Positions 54,098 to 62,945 are shown, counted from the first letter of the stretch. The stretch: DNA of 64,000 nucleotides from Butyricimonas muris (GCF_046365375.1 NZ_JBKEIT010000013.1:62001-126000), one strand, 5' to 3'. The notes: generated by a model not told the origin, from the sequence alone. A program made the numbers and translations.

Positions 54098-56029
54098 TTA
54101 TAGAAGTCTATCCCCCGGTTTCAAGGGCAAAGAGAACCAGAAAGTACTTCCTCTCCCTTCCTCGGATTCCACGCCGATAGTACCTCCCAGCTTATTCACG
54201 ATCGTCTGGCATATCGCTAATCCTAATCCGGTTCCGTTCGAGAAACTATCCAATTTGATAAATCGTTTGAAAATATCGGTTTGCTTATTTGTCGGGATGC
54301 CCCTACCGGTATCGGAAACAAAGAAACGTAACTCATCCCCCCGTCGCTCGTAACCGAAATGCACGTGTCCCTTATTCGTGAATTTCAAGGCGTTGCTCAT
54401 AAAATTGGATAATACCTGCAATACCCTGTTCTTCTCCGTGTACACTATGCACTCGTCATGACGGGAGATAAAAGCCACCTCTATATCCGGATTATCGACT
54501 ATTTTCTGGCAACTACTTAACTCGAGACTTCGTAGCAATTCATTCATATCCACCATCGTGTAAACAAATTCCAACGTCCCAGCCTCAATTTTGGACAAAT
54601 CCAGTATATCACTGATCAATTGTAACAACAACTCGTTATTCCGTTGAATAATATCTATATACTCTTCTCTCTCCGTCCGGTCTTCCGTCTGTGTCAATAA
54701 TTCGCTGAATCCCACGATAGCGTTTAACGGCGTACGAATCTCATGGCTCATGTTTGACAGGAACATCGATTTCAATTTATCGGAATTCTCCGCGGCCTCT
54801 TTCGCCCGTATCCACTCTTTCGCCACTCTGCGCCTTTCGGTTACATCCTCGTATTTCAACACGACACCCCGCGGTTGCCTGCCATCTTCCACGGACACGG
54901 GAGTCGCCACAACTTCAACAAACACATCGCCTTCCAGTTCCAATTCCTTCGTTTCCACTTTACCGGAAATCAAAGCCCGCTGCATCACACAGCCGGGACA
55001 AGGTTCCTCTCTGCCCATAACGTTCCGGTAGCAACATACCCCTTGTTTGTATTTTCCGGCTAAAGGATGCGTGGAATACTTGGCCAAATTTTCCCATTCC
55101 ACGATATAATCCGTGTTCACGTATACCAATCCGCTATTCGAGTGATCCAGTATCAACTGATTGATCTCTTGTATTTGCCTCAAATTTTGATTCGCCTTTT
55201 GCAATTGCTCCTGCACCCCGATCAAATCGGAAATATCCCAACGGGTCGCTAACAACCAATGATGAACGTCGTTTGCCACCATGTTTTTGTTCACGATCGA
55301 AACGTGTTTCACGCCATCGGGGGTCACGTACTCCTCTTGTTCCCGGTACGAACCGCCATTCTTTATAATCTCGAAATCTATTTCCCTGTACTGACGCCCC
55401 CGTTCTTCACCGTAAATTTCAATATCATTTTTCCCGAGAACTTCTTCCCGGGTATATCCTCCCAGTAGCTCGCATTGTTTATTCCAAAAAATATATTTCA
55501 GATCGTCCTCGATATCTTTAATAATCAATGGCATCGGCATATTATCCAAAACAGCGTTCAACAGCCGCTCGTTCTGCTTGATTTCAGCCTCCGTCTTCTT
55601 ACGTTCCGTGATATCCCGCTCGAAACAAGCGACGAGATTATCCTCCACCCGCTTGAAACGTCCCTCGTAAAGTATCTTTTTCCCGTTCATCGTTACCGAA
55701 TACTCGGACTCGCGCACCTCGCCCGTCAATAAAGCCTCTTGTATATTAGCGGTCACGTCCTCCACGCACTCCGGGTCAACACAATTCTTCAAGTTTCTCC
55801 CGATCAACGCCTCAACCGGTAACGACAATTTCGAGGCGTCGGCATTATATATCTTTTGTATATCCAGTTTGTTATCCACCATGAAAATCATATCCGGCAC
55901 AGAGCTGATGATCCTCTCCGGCATCGTTTCTGCCATACCGTCACGCGCTTCGGACATCCTTCTTTTATAGTAAAGAAAGAAAGCCAGATTACCTAAAGTC
56001 ACTATTCCGGCAATAATATATTCCCACAT
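54098..56029 (-). CDS. PAS-domain hybrid-less sensor histidine kinase
   Basis: A 643-residue kinase with one N-terminal membrane segment (about 4-21) and three PAS domains in the cytoplasm: about 38-140, 155-275 and 290-400. The third PAS has a cysteine cluster (VCCY at 331-334, PCPGC at 343-347). HisKA follows with SHEIRTPLN (phosphorylated His429) and then HATPase: N-box around Asn546, DTGRG at 573-577, GTGLGL at 599-604. No receiver domain is present and no response regulator gene is adjacent, so it is an orphan kinase. The Cys cluster could bind a metal or sense redox state. Confidence 0.9.
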   Translation of the reverse strand: MWEYIIAGIVTLGNLAFFLYYKRRMSEARDGMAETMPERIISSVPDMIFMVDNKLDIQKIYNADASKLSLPVEALIGRNLKNCVDPECVEDVTANIQEALLTGEVRESEYSVTMNGKKILYEGRFKRVEDNLVACFERDITERKKTEAEIKQNERLLNAVLDNMPMPLIIKDIEDDLKYIFWNKQCELLGGYTREEVLGKNDIEIYGEERGRQYREIDFEIIKNGGSYREQEEYVTPDGVKHVSIVNKNMVANDVHHWLLATRWDISDLIGVQEQLQKANQNLRQIQEINQLILDHSNSGLVYVNTDYIVEWENLAKYSTHPLAGKYKQGVCCYRNVMGREEPCPGCVMQRALISGKVETKELELEGDVFVEVVATPVSVEDGRQPRGVVLKYEDVTERRRVAKEWIRAKEAAENSDKLKSMFLSNMSHEIRTPLNAIVGFSELLTQTEDRTEREEYIDIIQRNNELLLQLISDILDLSKIEAGTLEFVYTMVDMNELLRSLELSSCQKIVDNPDIEVAFISRHDECIVYTEKNRVLQVLSNFMSNALKFTNKGHVHFGYERRGDELRFFVSDTGRGIPTNKQTDIFKRFIKLDSFSNGTGLGLAICQTIVNKLGGTIGVESEEGRGSTFWFSLPLKPGDRLL

Positions 56030-56059
56030 GGTGTTGATGAATTAGATTGTTATATAACG

Positions 56060-56089
56060 CAAATATAGTAATTAAAACGTCACCCCAAG
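56060..56089 (-). promoter_or_regulatory. Likely promoter of the histidine kinase gene
   Basis: On the minus strand CTTG (56089-56086), 18 nt, TATATTTG (56067-56060). The -7 element is a full match, the -33 element three of four. Confidence 0.4.
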
Positions 56090-56130
56090 GGAGAAGTTGC
56101 CGAAAAAGGTTTCTATAGCTGATAAAGAGA

Positions 56131-56158
56131 AAGGCTACCGGATGATTCCGATAGCCTT
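56131..56158 (-). terminator. Terminator of the Dps gene
   Basis: AAGGCTA-C-CGGA (56131-56142) pairs with TCCG-A-TAGCCTT (56147-56158): 11 pairs, one mismatch, a 4-nt loop. It lies 27 nt past the Dps stop. Confidence 0.65.
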
Positions 56159-56185
56159 CTGTGGTTACAAATTCAAAACTTAAAC

Positions 56186-56662
56186 TTATTCACTTAAAAA
56201 TGCCCGTAGCATCCACAAAGTCTTTTCCTGTTCGGAGATATAAGGATTGATCATATCCTGAGTACCGTCATCTCCCGCCTCAGCTGCAAGTGCCAGAATC
56301 TCTCTTTCCTTCCGGATTAAAATCACGAGGCTGTCCATGATATGCTTCACGCATTCCAACCCGTTGGAAACACCCGTTACTTCTTTGATCTCGGCTACTT
56401 TCATGTAAGCCGAGTAAGCGTGTAACGGGGTCCCTTCCAACGTAAGCACGCGCTCAGCAATCTCGTCTATTTTCTCGATAGCGTCATTGTAATACTCTTC
56501 AAATTTGGCATGCAACTGGAAGAACCCGCGTCCCTTCACGTTCCAGTGGAAACCTCTCACGTTCTGATAATACAACTGATAGTTTGCCAATAAATCATTC
56601 AAATGCTCAACTAATTGTTTTGATTTCTCAACGTCTAATCCGATTAAATTCTTTGTTTTCAT
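56186..56662 (-). CDS. dps: Dps-family ferritin-like protein
   Basis: A 158-residue four-helix protein of normal Dps length. The ferroxidase residues typical of Dps are visible: His39 in FHWNVKG, His51 in LHAKFEEYY, Glu55, Asp66 and Glu70 (DEIAER). Dps forms a 12-subunit cage that oxidises and stores iron using peroxide and protects DNA under oxidative stress or starvation. In Bacteroidota the gene is usually induced by peroxide through OxyR; I see no clear OxyR site. It is a single-gene unit with its own promoter and terminator. Confidence 0.93.
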   Translation of the reverse strand: MKTKNLIGLDVEKSKQLVEHLNDLLANYQLYYQNVRGFHWNVKGRGFFQLHAKFEEYYNDAIEKIDEIAERVLTLEGTPLHAYSAYMKVAEIKEVTGVSNGLECVKHIMDSLVILIRKEREILALAAEAGDDGTQDMINPYISEQEKTLWMLRAFLSE

Positions 56663-56706
56663 ATCTATTGATTTTATTATTATATTTCTCTTTTATTTTT
56701 CTATTA

Positions 56707-56738
56707 CAAATAGAAGAAATATAATAATATAAATCAAA
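56707..56738 (-). promoter_or_regulatory. Likely promoter of the Dps gene
   Basis: On the minus strand TTTG (56738-56735), 20 nt, TCTATTTG (56714-56707): one mismatch at the -7 element. It lies 45 nt before the ATG. The remaining sequence up to 56912 is very AT-rich and shows nothing else. Confidence 0.4.
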
Positions 56739-56912
56739 TCGATTGTTTTTATAATTACATCTAATAAAATTATAACAACTGCCATTCAATAACATAGAAT
56801 ACAATAAAATCTCTATTTACATGAAAAATAATTTTAAAATGACTTTTCTCTATCATTAAATTCCACATTTAAATAAAACCTTCTTCTTTTTTGAAAAAAA
56901 ATCGACTAAACT

Positions 56913-56943
56913 TTTGCAGTATTCAAAAATTGCATTACATTTG
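56913..56943 (+). promoter_or_regulatory. Promoter of the tRNA-Val gene
   Basis: TTTG (56913-56916), 19 nt, TACATTTG (56936-56943): exact consensus. The predicted start near 56950 is 14 nt before the tRNA. Confidence 0.65.
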
Positions 56944-56963
56944 CACCCGCAATCAAGCAACAC

Positions 56964-57038
56964 GGGCGCTTAGCTCAGCTGGTTCAGAGCATCTGGTTTA
57001 CACCCAGAGGGTCGGGGGTTCGAATCCCTCAGCGCCCA
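56964..57038 (+). tRNA. tRNA-Val (anticodon TAC)
   Basis: A 75-nt cloverleaf. The acceptor stem GGGCGCT (56964-56970) pairs with AGCGCCC (57031-57037), discriminator A57038. The D arm has TTAGCTCAGCTGGTTCAGAG, the anticodon arm TCTGG-TTTACAC-CCAGA with anticodon TAC, and the T arm GGGGGTTCGAATCCCTC. The 3' CCA is not encoded, as is common in this phylum. Confidence 0.95.
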
Positions 57039-57072
57039 CTCCCGTGGAGTCGAAAGGCGAAAAGGAAAGACA

Positions 57073-57105
57073 AAAACCTGTAAGCATCAACAACTTACAG
57101 GTTTT
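57073..57105 (+). terminator. Terminator of the tRNA-Val transcript
   Basis: A perfect 12-bp stem, AAAACCTGTAAG (57073-57084) against CTTACAGGTTTT (57094-57105), with a 9-nt loop and a following CTTTTTA run. Confidence 0.8.
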
Positions 57106-57133
57106 CTTTTTATAATCCAGTGACTTTTAGTTT

Positions 57134-57712
57134 ATGCTTTTAGAAAAACTACTTAAAGAATTTAATTTTAGCACCAATACTTTTAATTTGGAGGAATCTA
57201 AATTATTCGACCAATATTTTGAACGAATATTAATTAGCAAAGGCACATTCTTGATTAAGGAAGGAGAAATAGAAAGGTATAGTCATTTCGTTTTTGACGG
57301 AATATTACGTTGCTGGCTTTTAAATCATAAAGGGGAAGAACAAGTTTTCTGGTTTTGTAAAGAGGGTACGTTTTCAATGTCAAACATATCTTTTACATTA
57401 CAAACAAGGTCTGCATTTAACGTGCAAACAATTGTAGATAGCGTTATTTACCGAATAGACAAACAACAAGTAAATGAACTATATACTGCTATCCCTAAGG
57501 TAAAAACCGTATTCGAAGATTTGAATGCTATATTGTTGAATAAACTCTTGAAAAGAAATATCGACTTGATTAAATATTCTCCTGAACAGTATTATCTACA
57601 GATGATTGAAGAATATGGCATTACATTAAACTATATACCATTAAAAGATATAGCTTCTTACTTGGGTATCACACCGCAAGCACTAAGCAGAATCCGTAAA
57701 CGTATTTCTTAA
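57134..57712 (+). CDS. Crp/Fnr-family transcriptional regulator
   Basis: A 192-residue regulator with an N-terminal cyclic-nucleotide-binding-type beta-roll (about 15-125, FLIKEGEIERYSHFVFDGIL) and a short C-terminal helix-turn-helix (IPLKDIASYLGITPQALSRI). The phosphate-binding residues for cAMP are not evident, as in most Bacteroidota members, so the effector is unknown. The gene and the next one are visibly more AT-rich than the SusCD loci. It starts 28 nt after the tRNA terminator, with no obvious promoter. Confidence 0.85.
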   Translation: MLLEKLLKEFNFSTNTFNLEESKLFDQYFERILISKGTFLIKEGEIERYSHFVFDGILRCWLLNHKGEEQVFWFCKEGTFSMSNISFTLQTRSAFNVQTIVDSVIYRIDKQQVNELYTAIPKVKTVFEDLNAILLNKLLKRNIDLIKYSPEQYYLQMIEEYGITLNYIPLKDIASYLGITPQALSRIRKRIS

Positions 57713-57776
57713 CTTGGGTTCAGTGTTTTGAATATACAAGTTCCGAACTTTACAGCCTTAAATCGAAATTACAATT

Positions 57777-58199
57777 ATGATTAGAAAAATAAAAGTTACG
57801 GATTATCCGCGTTTGATGGAAATTTGGGAAAGTGCAGTGTTGAGTACACATGATTTTCTCAAAGAGGAAGATTTTCTATACTATAAAGAACACCTTCCGG
57901 TATATTTTCAGCATGTCACTCTATTCGGGTTTGAACAAGAGGGTATCTTAATTGGGTTTATGGGAATCGCTGAAAGAAATCTTGAAATGTTATTTATCGA
58001 CAATAATTATCGAGGCACGGGTATCGGGAAAAAATTGATTACTTATGCCATAGATAATTTGCAAGTAACTAAAGTCGATGTGAACGAGCAAAATACTCAA
58101 GCTGTCGGTTTTTATAAACATATAGGCTTTAGCGTATACAAAAGGTCAAGTTTAGACGGAGAAGGTAAAGAATATCCTATTTTACACATGCAGTTGTAG
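57777..58199 (+). CDS. GNAT-family N-acetyltransferase
   Basis: A 140-residue acetyltransferase. The acetyl-CoA loop motif is YRGTGIGKKL (Arg79 to Gly84 form the R-x-x-G-x-G/A signature), followed by NEQNTQAVGFYKHIGF, the usual strand-helix end of the fold. It resembles small GNAT proteins that acetylate small molecules or peptides; the acceptor is unknown. It lies 64 nt after the Crp-type gene and could be co-transcribed with it. Confidence 0.88.
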   Translation: MIRKIKVTDYPRLMEIWESAVLSTHDFLKEEDFLYYKEHLPVYFQHVTLFGFEQEGILIGFMGIAERNLEMLFIDNNYRGTGIGKKLITYAIDNLQVTKVDVNEQNTQAVGFYKHIGFSVYKRSSLDGEGKEYPILHMQL

Positions 58200-58325
58200 C
58201 CTTCAATATTATACCTGAATATTTGACCTCACGGGCGAGAGGCGTGTTTTGAAGTGAAGCCTAAAAGTTGTTTTTACACGAGAATTACTATTTTTACGCT
58301 TGAAACAAACATAATAGCCAATTCT

Positions 58326-59066
58326 ATGGATAATCTTCAAAAAGAATACCTCGAATTGTTGAAATCCCAGCATTTCGATAAAGAAGAGTTGGATTATGAC
58401 ATACTGGATAAACATATTTCGGTTTTATCAAAATCAACTGTTTTTTCAGGAAGCGCGGTATCGATTTTCGACATGTATAAAAAATGCCATGTTTACGAGT
58501 CATCGTATCACAAAGAACTGTTCAAAAATTCAAACGGGGAATACACGAGCGTGCAAATTCATCCCGATGATTACGAACAAGTCCTGAAAAACGGCATTGC
58601 CGCGATGAAGCATATTTTCATGCACAATAAATACACGAAATACAGTAAACTGATTCGGGAATACAGAACTTTGATTAACGGTAAGTACAAAAGAATTACC
58701 GAACAAATACAAATTCTGGAAATAGACAAAAGGGGTAATATCTGGTTGTCTTTAAGCATTGTTGATATTTCCCCCAATCAATCCCCTTTTTCAAAAGTCA
58801 ACTCCCAACTGGTCAATTTCAAAACGGGAGATATATTTTCCCCGCTAGACAAATATTTCGATAAAGACACCATTTTGTCACAACGGGAAATAGAGATATT
58901 GAAATGGATAGAACGGGGAAAGCTAAGCAAGGAAATCGCTGAATATTTAAACATCAGCATACACACGGTAAACACTCACAGGCAACGAATACTTGAAAAA
59001 CTGAACGTGAACAATTCCATAGAAGCGATTAAATACGCTCAAACATTAGGCTTACTGGATACTTGA
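58326..59066 (+). CDS. PAS-LuxR type transcriptional regulator
   Basis: About 246 residues from the ATG at 58326; an ATG at 58254 would add 24 residues that fit no domain. The middle (about 70-170) looks like a PAS fold (VQIHPDDYEQVL, ITEQIQILEIDKRGNIWLS). The C-terminus is a LuxR helix-turn-helix: LSQREIEILKWIERGKLS, then IAEYLNISIHTVNTHRQRIL. It ends 87 nt before the TonB receptor on the same strand, with a palindrome in between, so it probably controls that receptor. Confidence 0.85.
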   Translation: MDNLQKEYLELLKSQHFDKEELDYDILDKHISVLSKSTVFSGSAVSIFDMYKKCHVYESSYHKELFKNSNGEYTSVQIHPDDYEQVLKNGIAAMKHIFMHNKYTKYSKLIREYRTLINGKYKRITEQIQILEIDKRGNIWLSLSIVDISPNQSPFSKVNSQLVNFKTGDIFSPLDKYFDKDTILSQREIEILKWIERGKLSKEIAEYLNISIHTVNTHRQRILEKLNVNNSIEAIKYAQTLGLLDT

Positions 59067-59067
59067 T

Positions 59068-59083
59068 TACTGATTTATCAGTA
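59068..59083 (+). promoter_or_regulatory. Palindrome between LuxR regulator and TonB receptor (candidate operator)
   Basis: TACTGATTTATCAGTA: 7-bp arms around TT. It starts 2 nt after the LuxR stop and overlaps the -33 element of the predicted receptor promoter. Confidence 0.4.
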
Positions 59084-59114
59084 TTGTAACCGCCGCGAGA
59101 GCCGGGTAATTTTG
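59083..59114 (+). promoter_or_regulatory. Promoter of the stand-alone TonB receptor
   Basis: ATTG (59083-59086), 20 nt, TAATTTTG (59107-59114). Full -7 match, three of four at -33. The start should lie near 59121, 33 nt before the ATG. Confidence 0.45.
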
Positions 59115-59153
59115 CATCAAAATTCTTAAAAACAATTTAATGCAATTGAAACC

Positions 59154-61490
59154 ATGAAGAAAATTTGTATTGCTATTCTGCTGAATACTCTATTTTTCAA
59201 TTTCTCGCACGGGCAATCATACCAGACCGTCAAAGGAACTGTCACCGAAAAAAATAGTGGCACTCCTGTTCCTTACGCGACTGTCATGTTGCTTAATATT
59301 ACTCCCGCCATCGGCGCCATCACGGACACGGCAGGTCGGTTTTCTTTGCCGAACGTACCGGTGGGAAGACATAATATAGAAGTACGTTGTCTAGGGTATG
59401 AAACCGTTAGCGTGAAAGAGATTCTTGTCAGTTCTTCCAAAGAAATAATTCTTGACATCCGTTTGCAGGAAACTTTAATGGAATTGGGCGAAATAACAGT
59501 CAAACCGAGCATCAATAAAACACAACCTCTTAACAGCATGGCTATCGCGGGCGGGCGTATGCTGAGCGTGGAGGAAGCAAGCCGTTACGCGGGCGGGATG
59601 GATGACCCGGCACGTCTGGTATCCTCGTTCGCGGGAGTAACAGCAAACGTGGGAAATAATGGCATCGCGATACGGGGAAACGCACCCAAGTTTCTACAAT
59701 GGCGCATGGAAGATGTCGAGATACCCAACCCGAACCATTTTGCAGACGTCACGAGTTTCGGCGGTGGAGGATTGACAGCTCTAAGTAGTCTGGTTCTCGG
59801 GAACTCCGATTTTTTTACCGGGGCTTTTCCTGCCGAATACAACAACGCCCTATCGGGTGTTTTTGACATGTATCTTAGAAATGGCAACAACACACGCCAT
59901 GAACATACCGCGCAGATTAGTTTTCTCGGTATCGAGGTTGCATCCGAAGGACCTTTCACGAAAGGATACGACGGTTCCTATCTCTTTAATTACCGTTATT
60001 CCACGCTGGCATTATTATCACCATTGCAACCGGAAGATGCGGACGGCACAGACTATCAAGACCTGTCATTCAAATTATTTTTCCCAACCCGTAAGGCCGG
60101 AGTTTTTTCCGCGTGGGGAATAGGGTTAATTGACCACTCGGGGACCATAGCGGAGAAAGATAAAAGCAAATGGCAATACGAGCAGGATATGGAAAATCAA
60201 GACGTGAAACAATACGCCGGGGCATTGGGAGTCAATCACAAGATAAATATTGACAAGACATCTTTCTTGAAAACAACAATAGCGTTGACCGTTAGCGGGT
60301 TGGATATGCACACGGAACGAATGAATGAACACGTGTTACTTGTACCGAAAAACGTTATAAAAAATACCAACTGGAACTTCGTGCTTTCCTCCGCGTTCCA
60401 AAAACGATACAGTGAACATCATACAAATAAAACAGGTTTCAGAATTACCGGGTTGAAATATGACATGTTCATGCAAGACGCGCAACAAACAAGGGGAGAA
60501 TTACAAACTTTAACTGATGAGTCGGGATTCAGCTCTTTGCTTACCGCTTATTCCTCATCCACGTTCCGGTTTACCAACCAATGGAACGTGAATGTCGGGA
60601 TAAACGCACAATATTTTACCCTCAACGGGAATTACACGATTGAACCGCGAGTGAGCCTGAAATGTCAATTTATGCCTAACCAAGCATACTCTTTGGCCTA
60701 TGGCGTGCACAGCCGTTTGGAAATGCTGAATTATTATTTCACGGAAAAAGAAGGGAAAAAAATAAATAAAGACCTTGATTTCACGAAAGCGCATCATTTG
60801 TCTTTAGGTTATGATTTGAATATTGGAGAAAATAAACATTTAAAAATTGAACCTTATATACAATATCTATATGATGTTCCGGTTTTACCCGATAGCACCT
60901 ACTCTTTTATTAATTTACAAGGCAATGATGATTGGTTTCTGTCGGAAAGACTTATTAACACGGGGAAAGGGCTTAATTACGGGATTGATATCACATTCGA
61001 GAAATATATGTCACGCGGAGATTATTACATGATAACAGCTTCCATATTCAATTCCCGGTACAAAACAACAAGGGGTGAATGGTATAATACCCGTTATAAT
61101 CGTAATTTCGTACTCAATTTACTCGCGGGGAAAGAATGGATGCTAGGTGAAAATAATCAGAATATACTGGGGATAAATGCCAGAGCAACATTTCAAGGTG
61201 GTGACAGGTATTCCCCGATTAATGAAATCGTTTCTTTAAAACAACAAGACGCAATTCATGACGAGAGTAAACCTTATTCTAAACAATTAGCCCCAGTATT
61301 GCTCGGACATCTAACAATAAGTTATAAAATAAACAAGAAAAAAGTGTCGCATGAGGTTGCGGCCAAAGTACTGAATATTACCGGATACAAGGATTATTAC
61401 GGGCATAGGTATAATTATATCATGCGTCAGGTGGAGGCTGAAAGAGAAGCGAATATAATACCGAATATTAGTTATAAAATAGAATTTTAG
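59154..61490 (+). CDS. TonB-dependent receptor with CarboxypepD_reg-like domain
   Basis: A 778-residue outer-membrane receptor, shorter than SusC and with no STN domain and no SusD partner. Signal peptide to about residue 20 (NFSHGQ). A CarboxypepD_reg-like domain lies at about 25-110 (VKGTVTEKNSGTPVPYATVM, GRFSLPNVPVGRHNIEVRCL), the plug at about 130-240 (DPARLVSSFAGVTANVGNNG, AEYNNALSGVFDMYLRNGN), and the barrel follows. The type is found in siderophore, heme and peptide uptake. Control by the LuxR-type regulator next door would differ from the sigma/FecR control used in loci 1-4. Confidence 0.9.
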   Translation: MKKICIAILLNTLFFNFSHGQSYQTVKGTVTEKNSGTPVPYATVMLLNITPAIGAITDTAGRFSLPNVPVGRHNIEVRCLGYETVSVKEILVSSSKEIILDIRLQETLMELGEITVKPSINKTQPLNSMAIAGGRMLSVEEASRYAGGMDDPARLVSSFAGVTANVGNNGIAIRGNAPKFLQWRMEDVEIPNPNHFADVTSFGGGGLTALSSLVLGNSDFFTGAFPAEYNNALSGVFDMYLRNGNNTRHEHTAQISFLGIEVASEGPFTKGYDGSYLFNYRYSTLALLSPLQPEDADGTDYQDLSFKLFFPTRKAGVFSAWGIGLIDHSGTIAEKDKSKWQYEQDMENQDVKQYAGALGVNHKINIDKTSFLKTTIALTVSGLDMHTERMNEHVLLVPKNVIKNTNWNFVLSSAFQKRYSEHHTNKTGFRITGLKYDMFMQDAQQTRGELQTLTDESGFSSLLTAYSSSTFRFTNQWNVNVGINAQYFTLNGNYTIEPRVSLKCQFMPNQAYSLAYGVHSRLEMLNYYFTEKEGKKINKDLDFTKAHHLSLGYDLNIGENKHLKIEPYIQYLYDVPVLPDSTYSFINLQGNDDWFLSERLINTGKGLNYGIDITFEKYMSRGDYYMITASIFNSRYKTTRGEWYNTRYNRNFVLNLLAGKEWMLGENNQNILGINARATFQGGDRYSPINEIVSLKQQDAIHDESKPYSKQLAPVLLGHLTISYKINKKKVSHEVAAKVLNITGYKDYYGHRYNYIMRQVEAEREANIIPNISYKIEF

Positions 61491-61549
61491 ATTTTATACC
61501 CATGTGCCATCATCAATATGTCAGTATCATCATGTTTCACGTGTACCCT

Positions 61550-61591
61550 TTTAAAGAAGCCCGGCGGACAAATCCGCCGGGCTTCTTTAAA
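61550..61591. terminator. Bidirectional terminator between TonB receptor and OmpA-family gene
   Basis: A perfect 19-bp stem, TTTAAAGAAGCCCGGCGGA (61550-61568) against 61573-61591, with a CAAA loop. It is GC-rich in the middle with A/T ends on both sides, placed 59 nt after one gene and 15 nt after the other, so it can serve both converging transcripts. Confidence 0.85.
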
Positions 61592-61605
61592 ATCACTATC
61601 GTATC

Positions 61606-62712
61606 TTATTTAATTATCTCAACCAGAACGCAACGATTCCATTCATCCTTGTCATAACGGGAGCTAACACCTTTATGGTCTTTCACGACACGTTTCTTGT
61701 TAATCCCGTATTTATCGATAAACATATCCGCAACCGCGTTTACACGTTTTTCGGAAATGTACATATTCGCTTTCTGGGTTCCGCGTTTATCAGCGTAACC
61801 GGTCAAACGAACACGAACGTCAGGATTCTCTTTCAAGAATTGTACCAGATTATAGATACCCACCTCTTGGGTTGCATCTATCTTGTAGCTATTGAAGGCG
61901 AAATTAATCGTTGTCGGCAATGCCTTGTATTCAACATCCGTCTTCGTTGTCGGCACCTCTTCTTTTACAATTTTCACCACGGTATCCGGGGCTCTTCTCA
62001 ACAATTCCTGAATTTGTGCCTCTTGCGCTTTTGTCAAACTCTGAAGCTCCGCGTATTGTTTGTGGCTAACGGCTTTCTTGAAAGAACGATTTTTAAATCT
62101 AAAGGTAACACCCACACTTAACCCCATAATTCCATCATTGGGAAATCCTCCGCGAACCACAAGGTCATCATCTAAAATCATCCCGGAGTATTCCAGATTC
62201 AAATCAAAACGTTCGCACAAGCGGAAACGAGCCTGTACCCCGGCATTAATCGTGAAGGACTGGTCACTGCCAATGAACGCACCACCGATTCCGGCAAACG
62301 GAACCAAGTCAAAGCAACGATTCTCGTTGTATCGACCGAAGAAATTCAACAACCCGAACATGAAATCCCCGTGAACAGCCCCGTAATGCTTGTGCAACAT
62401 GGTTCTCCCATTATTCTGGAACCCGTGTAACGCACCGCCCAAACCTTGTACTCTCACGCCCCACCAAGGTGCAAACCATTTACCGACAGACAATGCCGGC
62501 ATAAAAGTCAATCTATCCCCGAATTTAGCATCAGTAGAACCTTCGGCATAAAGAGTCTGAGCGCCAAAATTCATAGAAACAAACCAATTATCCCAAAAAT
62601 TATTGGTTTCAAAAGATGTTTTGTAACCGGGTAAATTCTTTTCTTGATTAGATTGTGGAAACGTGGAGATGCACAACATCAACATACATGCAAACAATAA
62701 ATTCTTTTTCAT
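61606..62712 (-). CDS. OmpA-family outer-membrane protein
   Basis: About 368 residues from the ATG at 62712, where a signal peptide begins (MKKNLLFACMLMLCIS); the longer frame to 62796 overlaps the promoter. Residues about 30-210 form a beta-barrel of the OmpA type with aromatic-rich strands. A short linker is followed by the peptidoglycan-binding OmpA domain (about 265-368): FAFNSYKID, then LTGYADKRGTQKAN and SEKRVNAVADMF. It anchors the outer membrane to the cell wall. Convergent with the TonB receptor. Confidence 0.9.
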   Translation of the reverse strand: MKKNLLFACMLMLCISTFPQSNQEKNLPGYKTSFETNNFWDNWFVSMNFGAQTLYAEGSTDAKFGDRLTFMPALSVGKWFAPWWGVRVQGLGGALHGFQNNGRTMLHKHYGAVHGDFMFGLLNFFGRYNENRCFDLVPFAGIGGAFIGSDQSFTINAGVQARFRLCERFDLNLEYSGMILDDDLVVRGGFPNDGIMGLSVGVTFRFKNRSFKKAVSHKQYAELQSLTKAQEAQIQELLRRAPDTVVKIVKEEVPTTKTDVEYKALPTTINFAFNSYKIDATQEVGIYNLVQFLKENPDVRVRLTGYADKRGTQKANMYISEKRVNAVADMFIDKYGINKKRVVKDHKGVSSRYDKDEWNRCVLVEIIK

Positions 62713-62777
62713 TTTTAAAATAATTAAAGTGTCTATTCGTGTAACATTCCTCATATACAAAATTCGAAAAAACGCCG

Positions 62778-62808
62778 CAAAATTAATAAAATTCATTCAT
62801 TTCTCAAT
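62778..62808 (-). promoter_or_regulatory. Promoter of the OmpA-family gene
   Basis: On the minus strand ATTG (62808-62805), 19 nt, TAATTTTG (62785-62778). Full -7 match, three of four at -33, about 60 nt of leader. Confidence 0.5.
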
Positions 62809-62835
62809 ACCGCGAATAAAACAACTAAAAGACTT

Positions 62836-62945
62836 TACACCTACCGAAAACCCACTGCAATCCTACCCAAATAATACCCTAATCATACCCTGTCCCCGTG
62901 CGTTCCCCGTTCATTCTATGGACATCCTATTATCTCCCATATAGA
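62836..62945. repeat. 11-bp periodic array, copy 3
   Basis: Ten successive 11-mers from 62836: TACACCTACCG, AAAACCCACTG, CAATCCTACCC, AAATAATACCC, TAATCATACCC, TGTCCCCGTGC, GTTCCCCGTTC, ATTCTATGGAC, ATCCTATTATC, TCCCATATAGA. The last base is C in seven successive units (62858-62934) and the three TACCC units are near-identical. The word ATCTCCCAT near the right end also occurs in copy 1 read on its minus strand, which ties the arrays together. Confidence 0.6.

Noticed and set aside
56891..57115. Open frame of 74 codons over the tRNA gene
   Set aside because: It is a translation of the tRNA-Val and its flanks; the tRNA cloverleaf and its own promoter explain the sequence.
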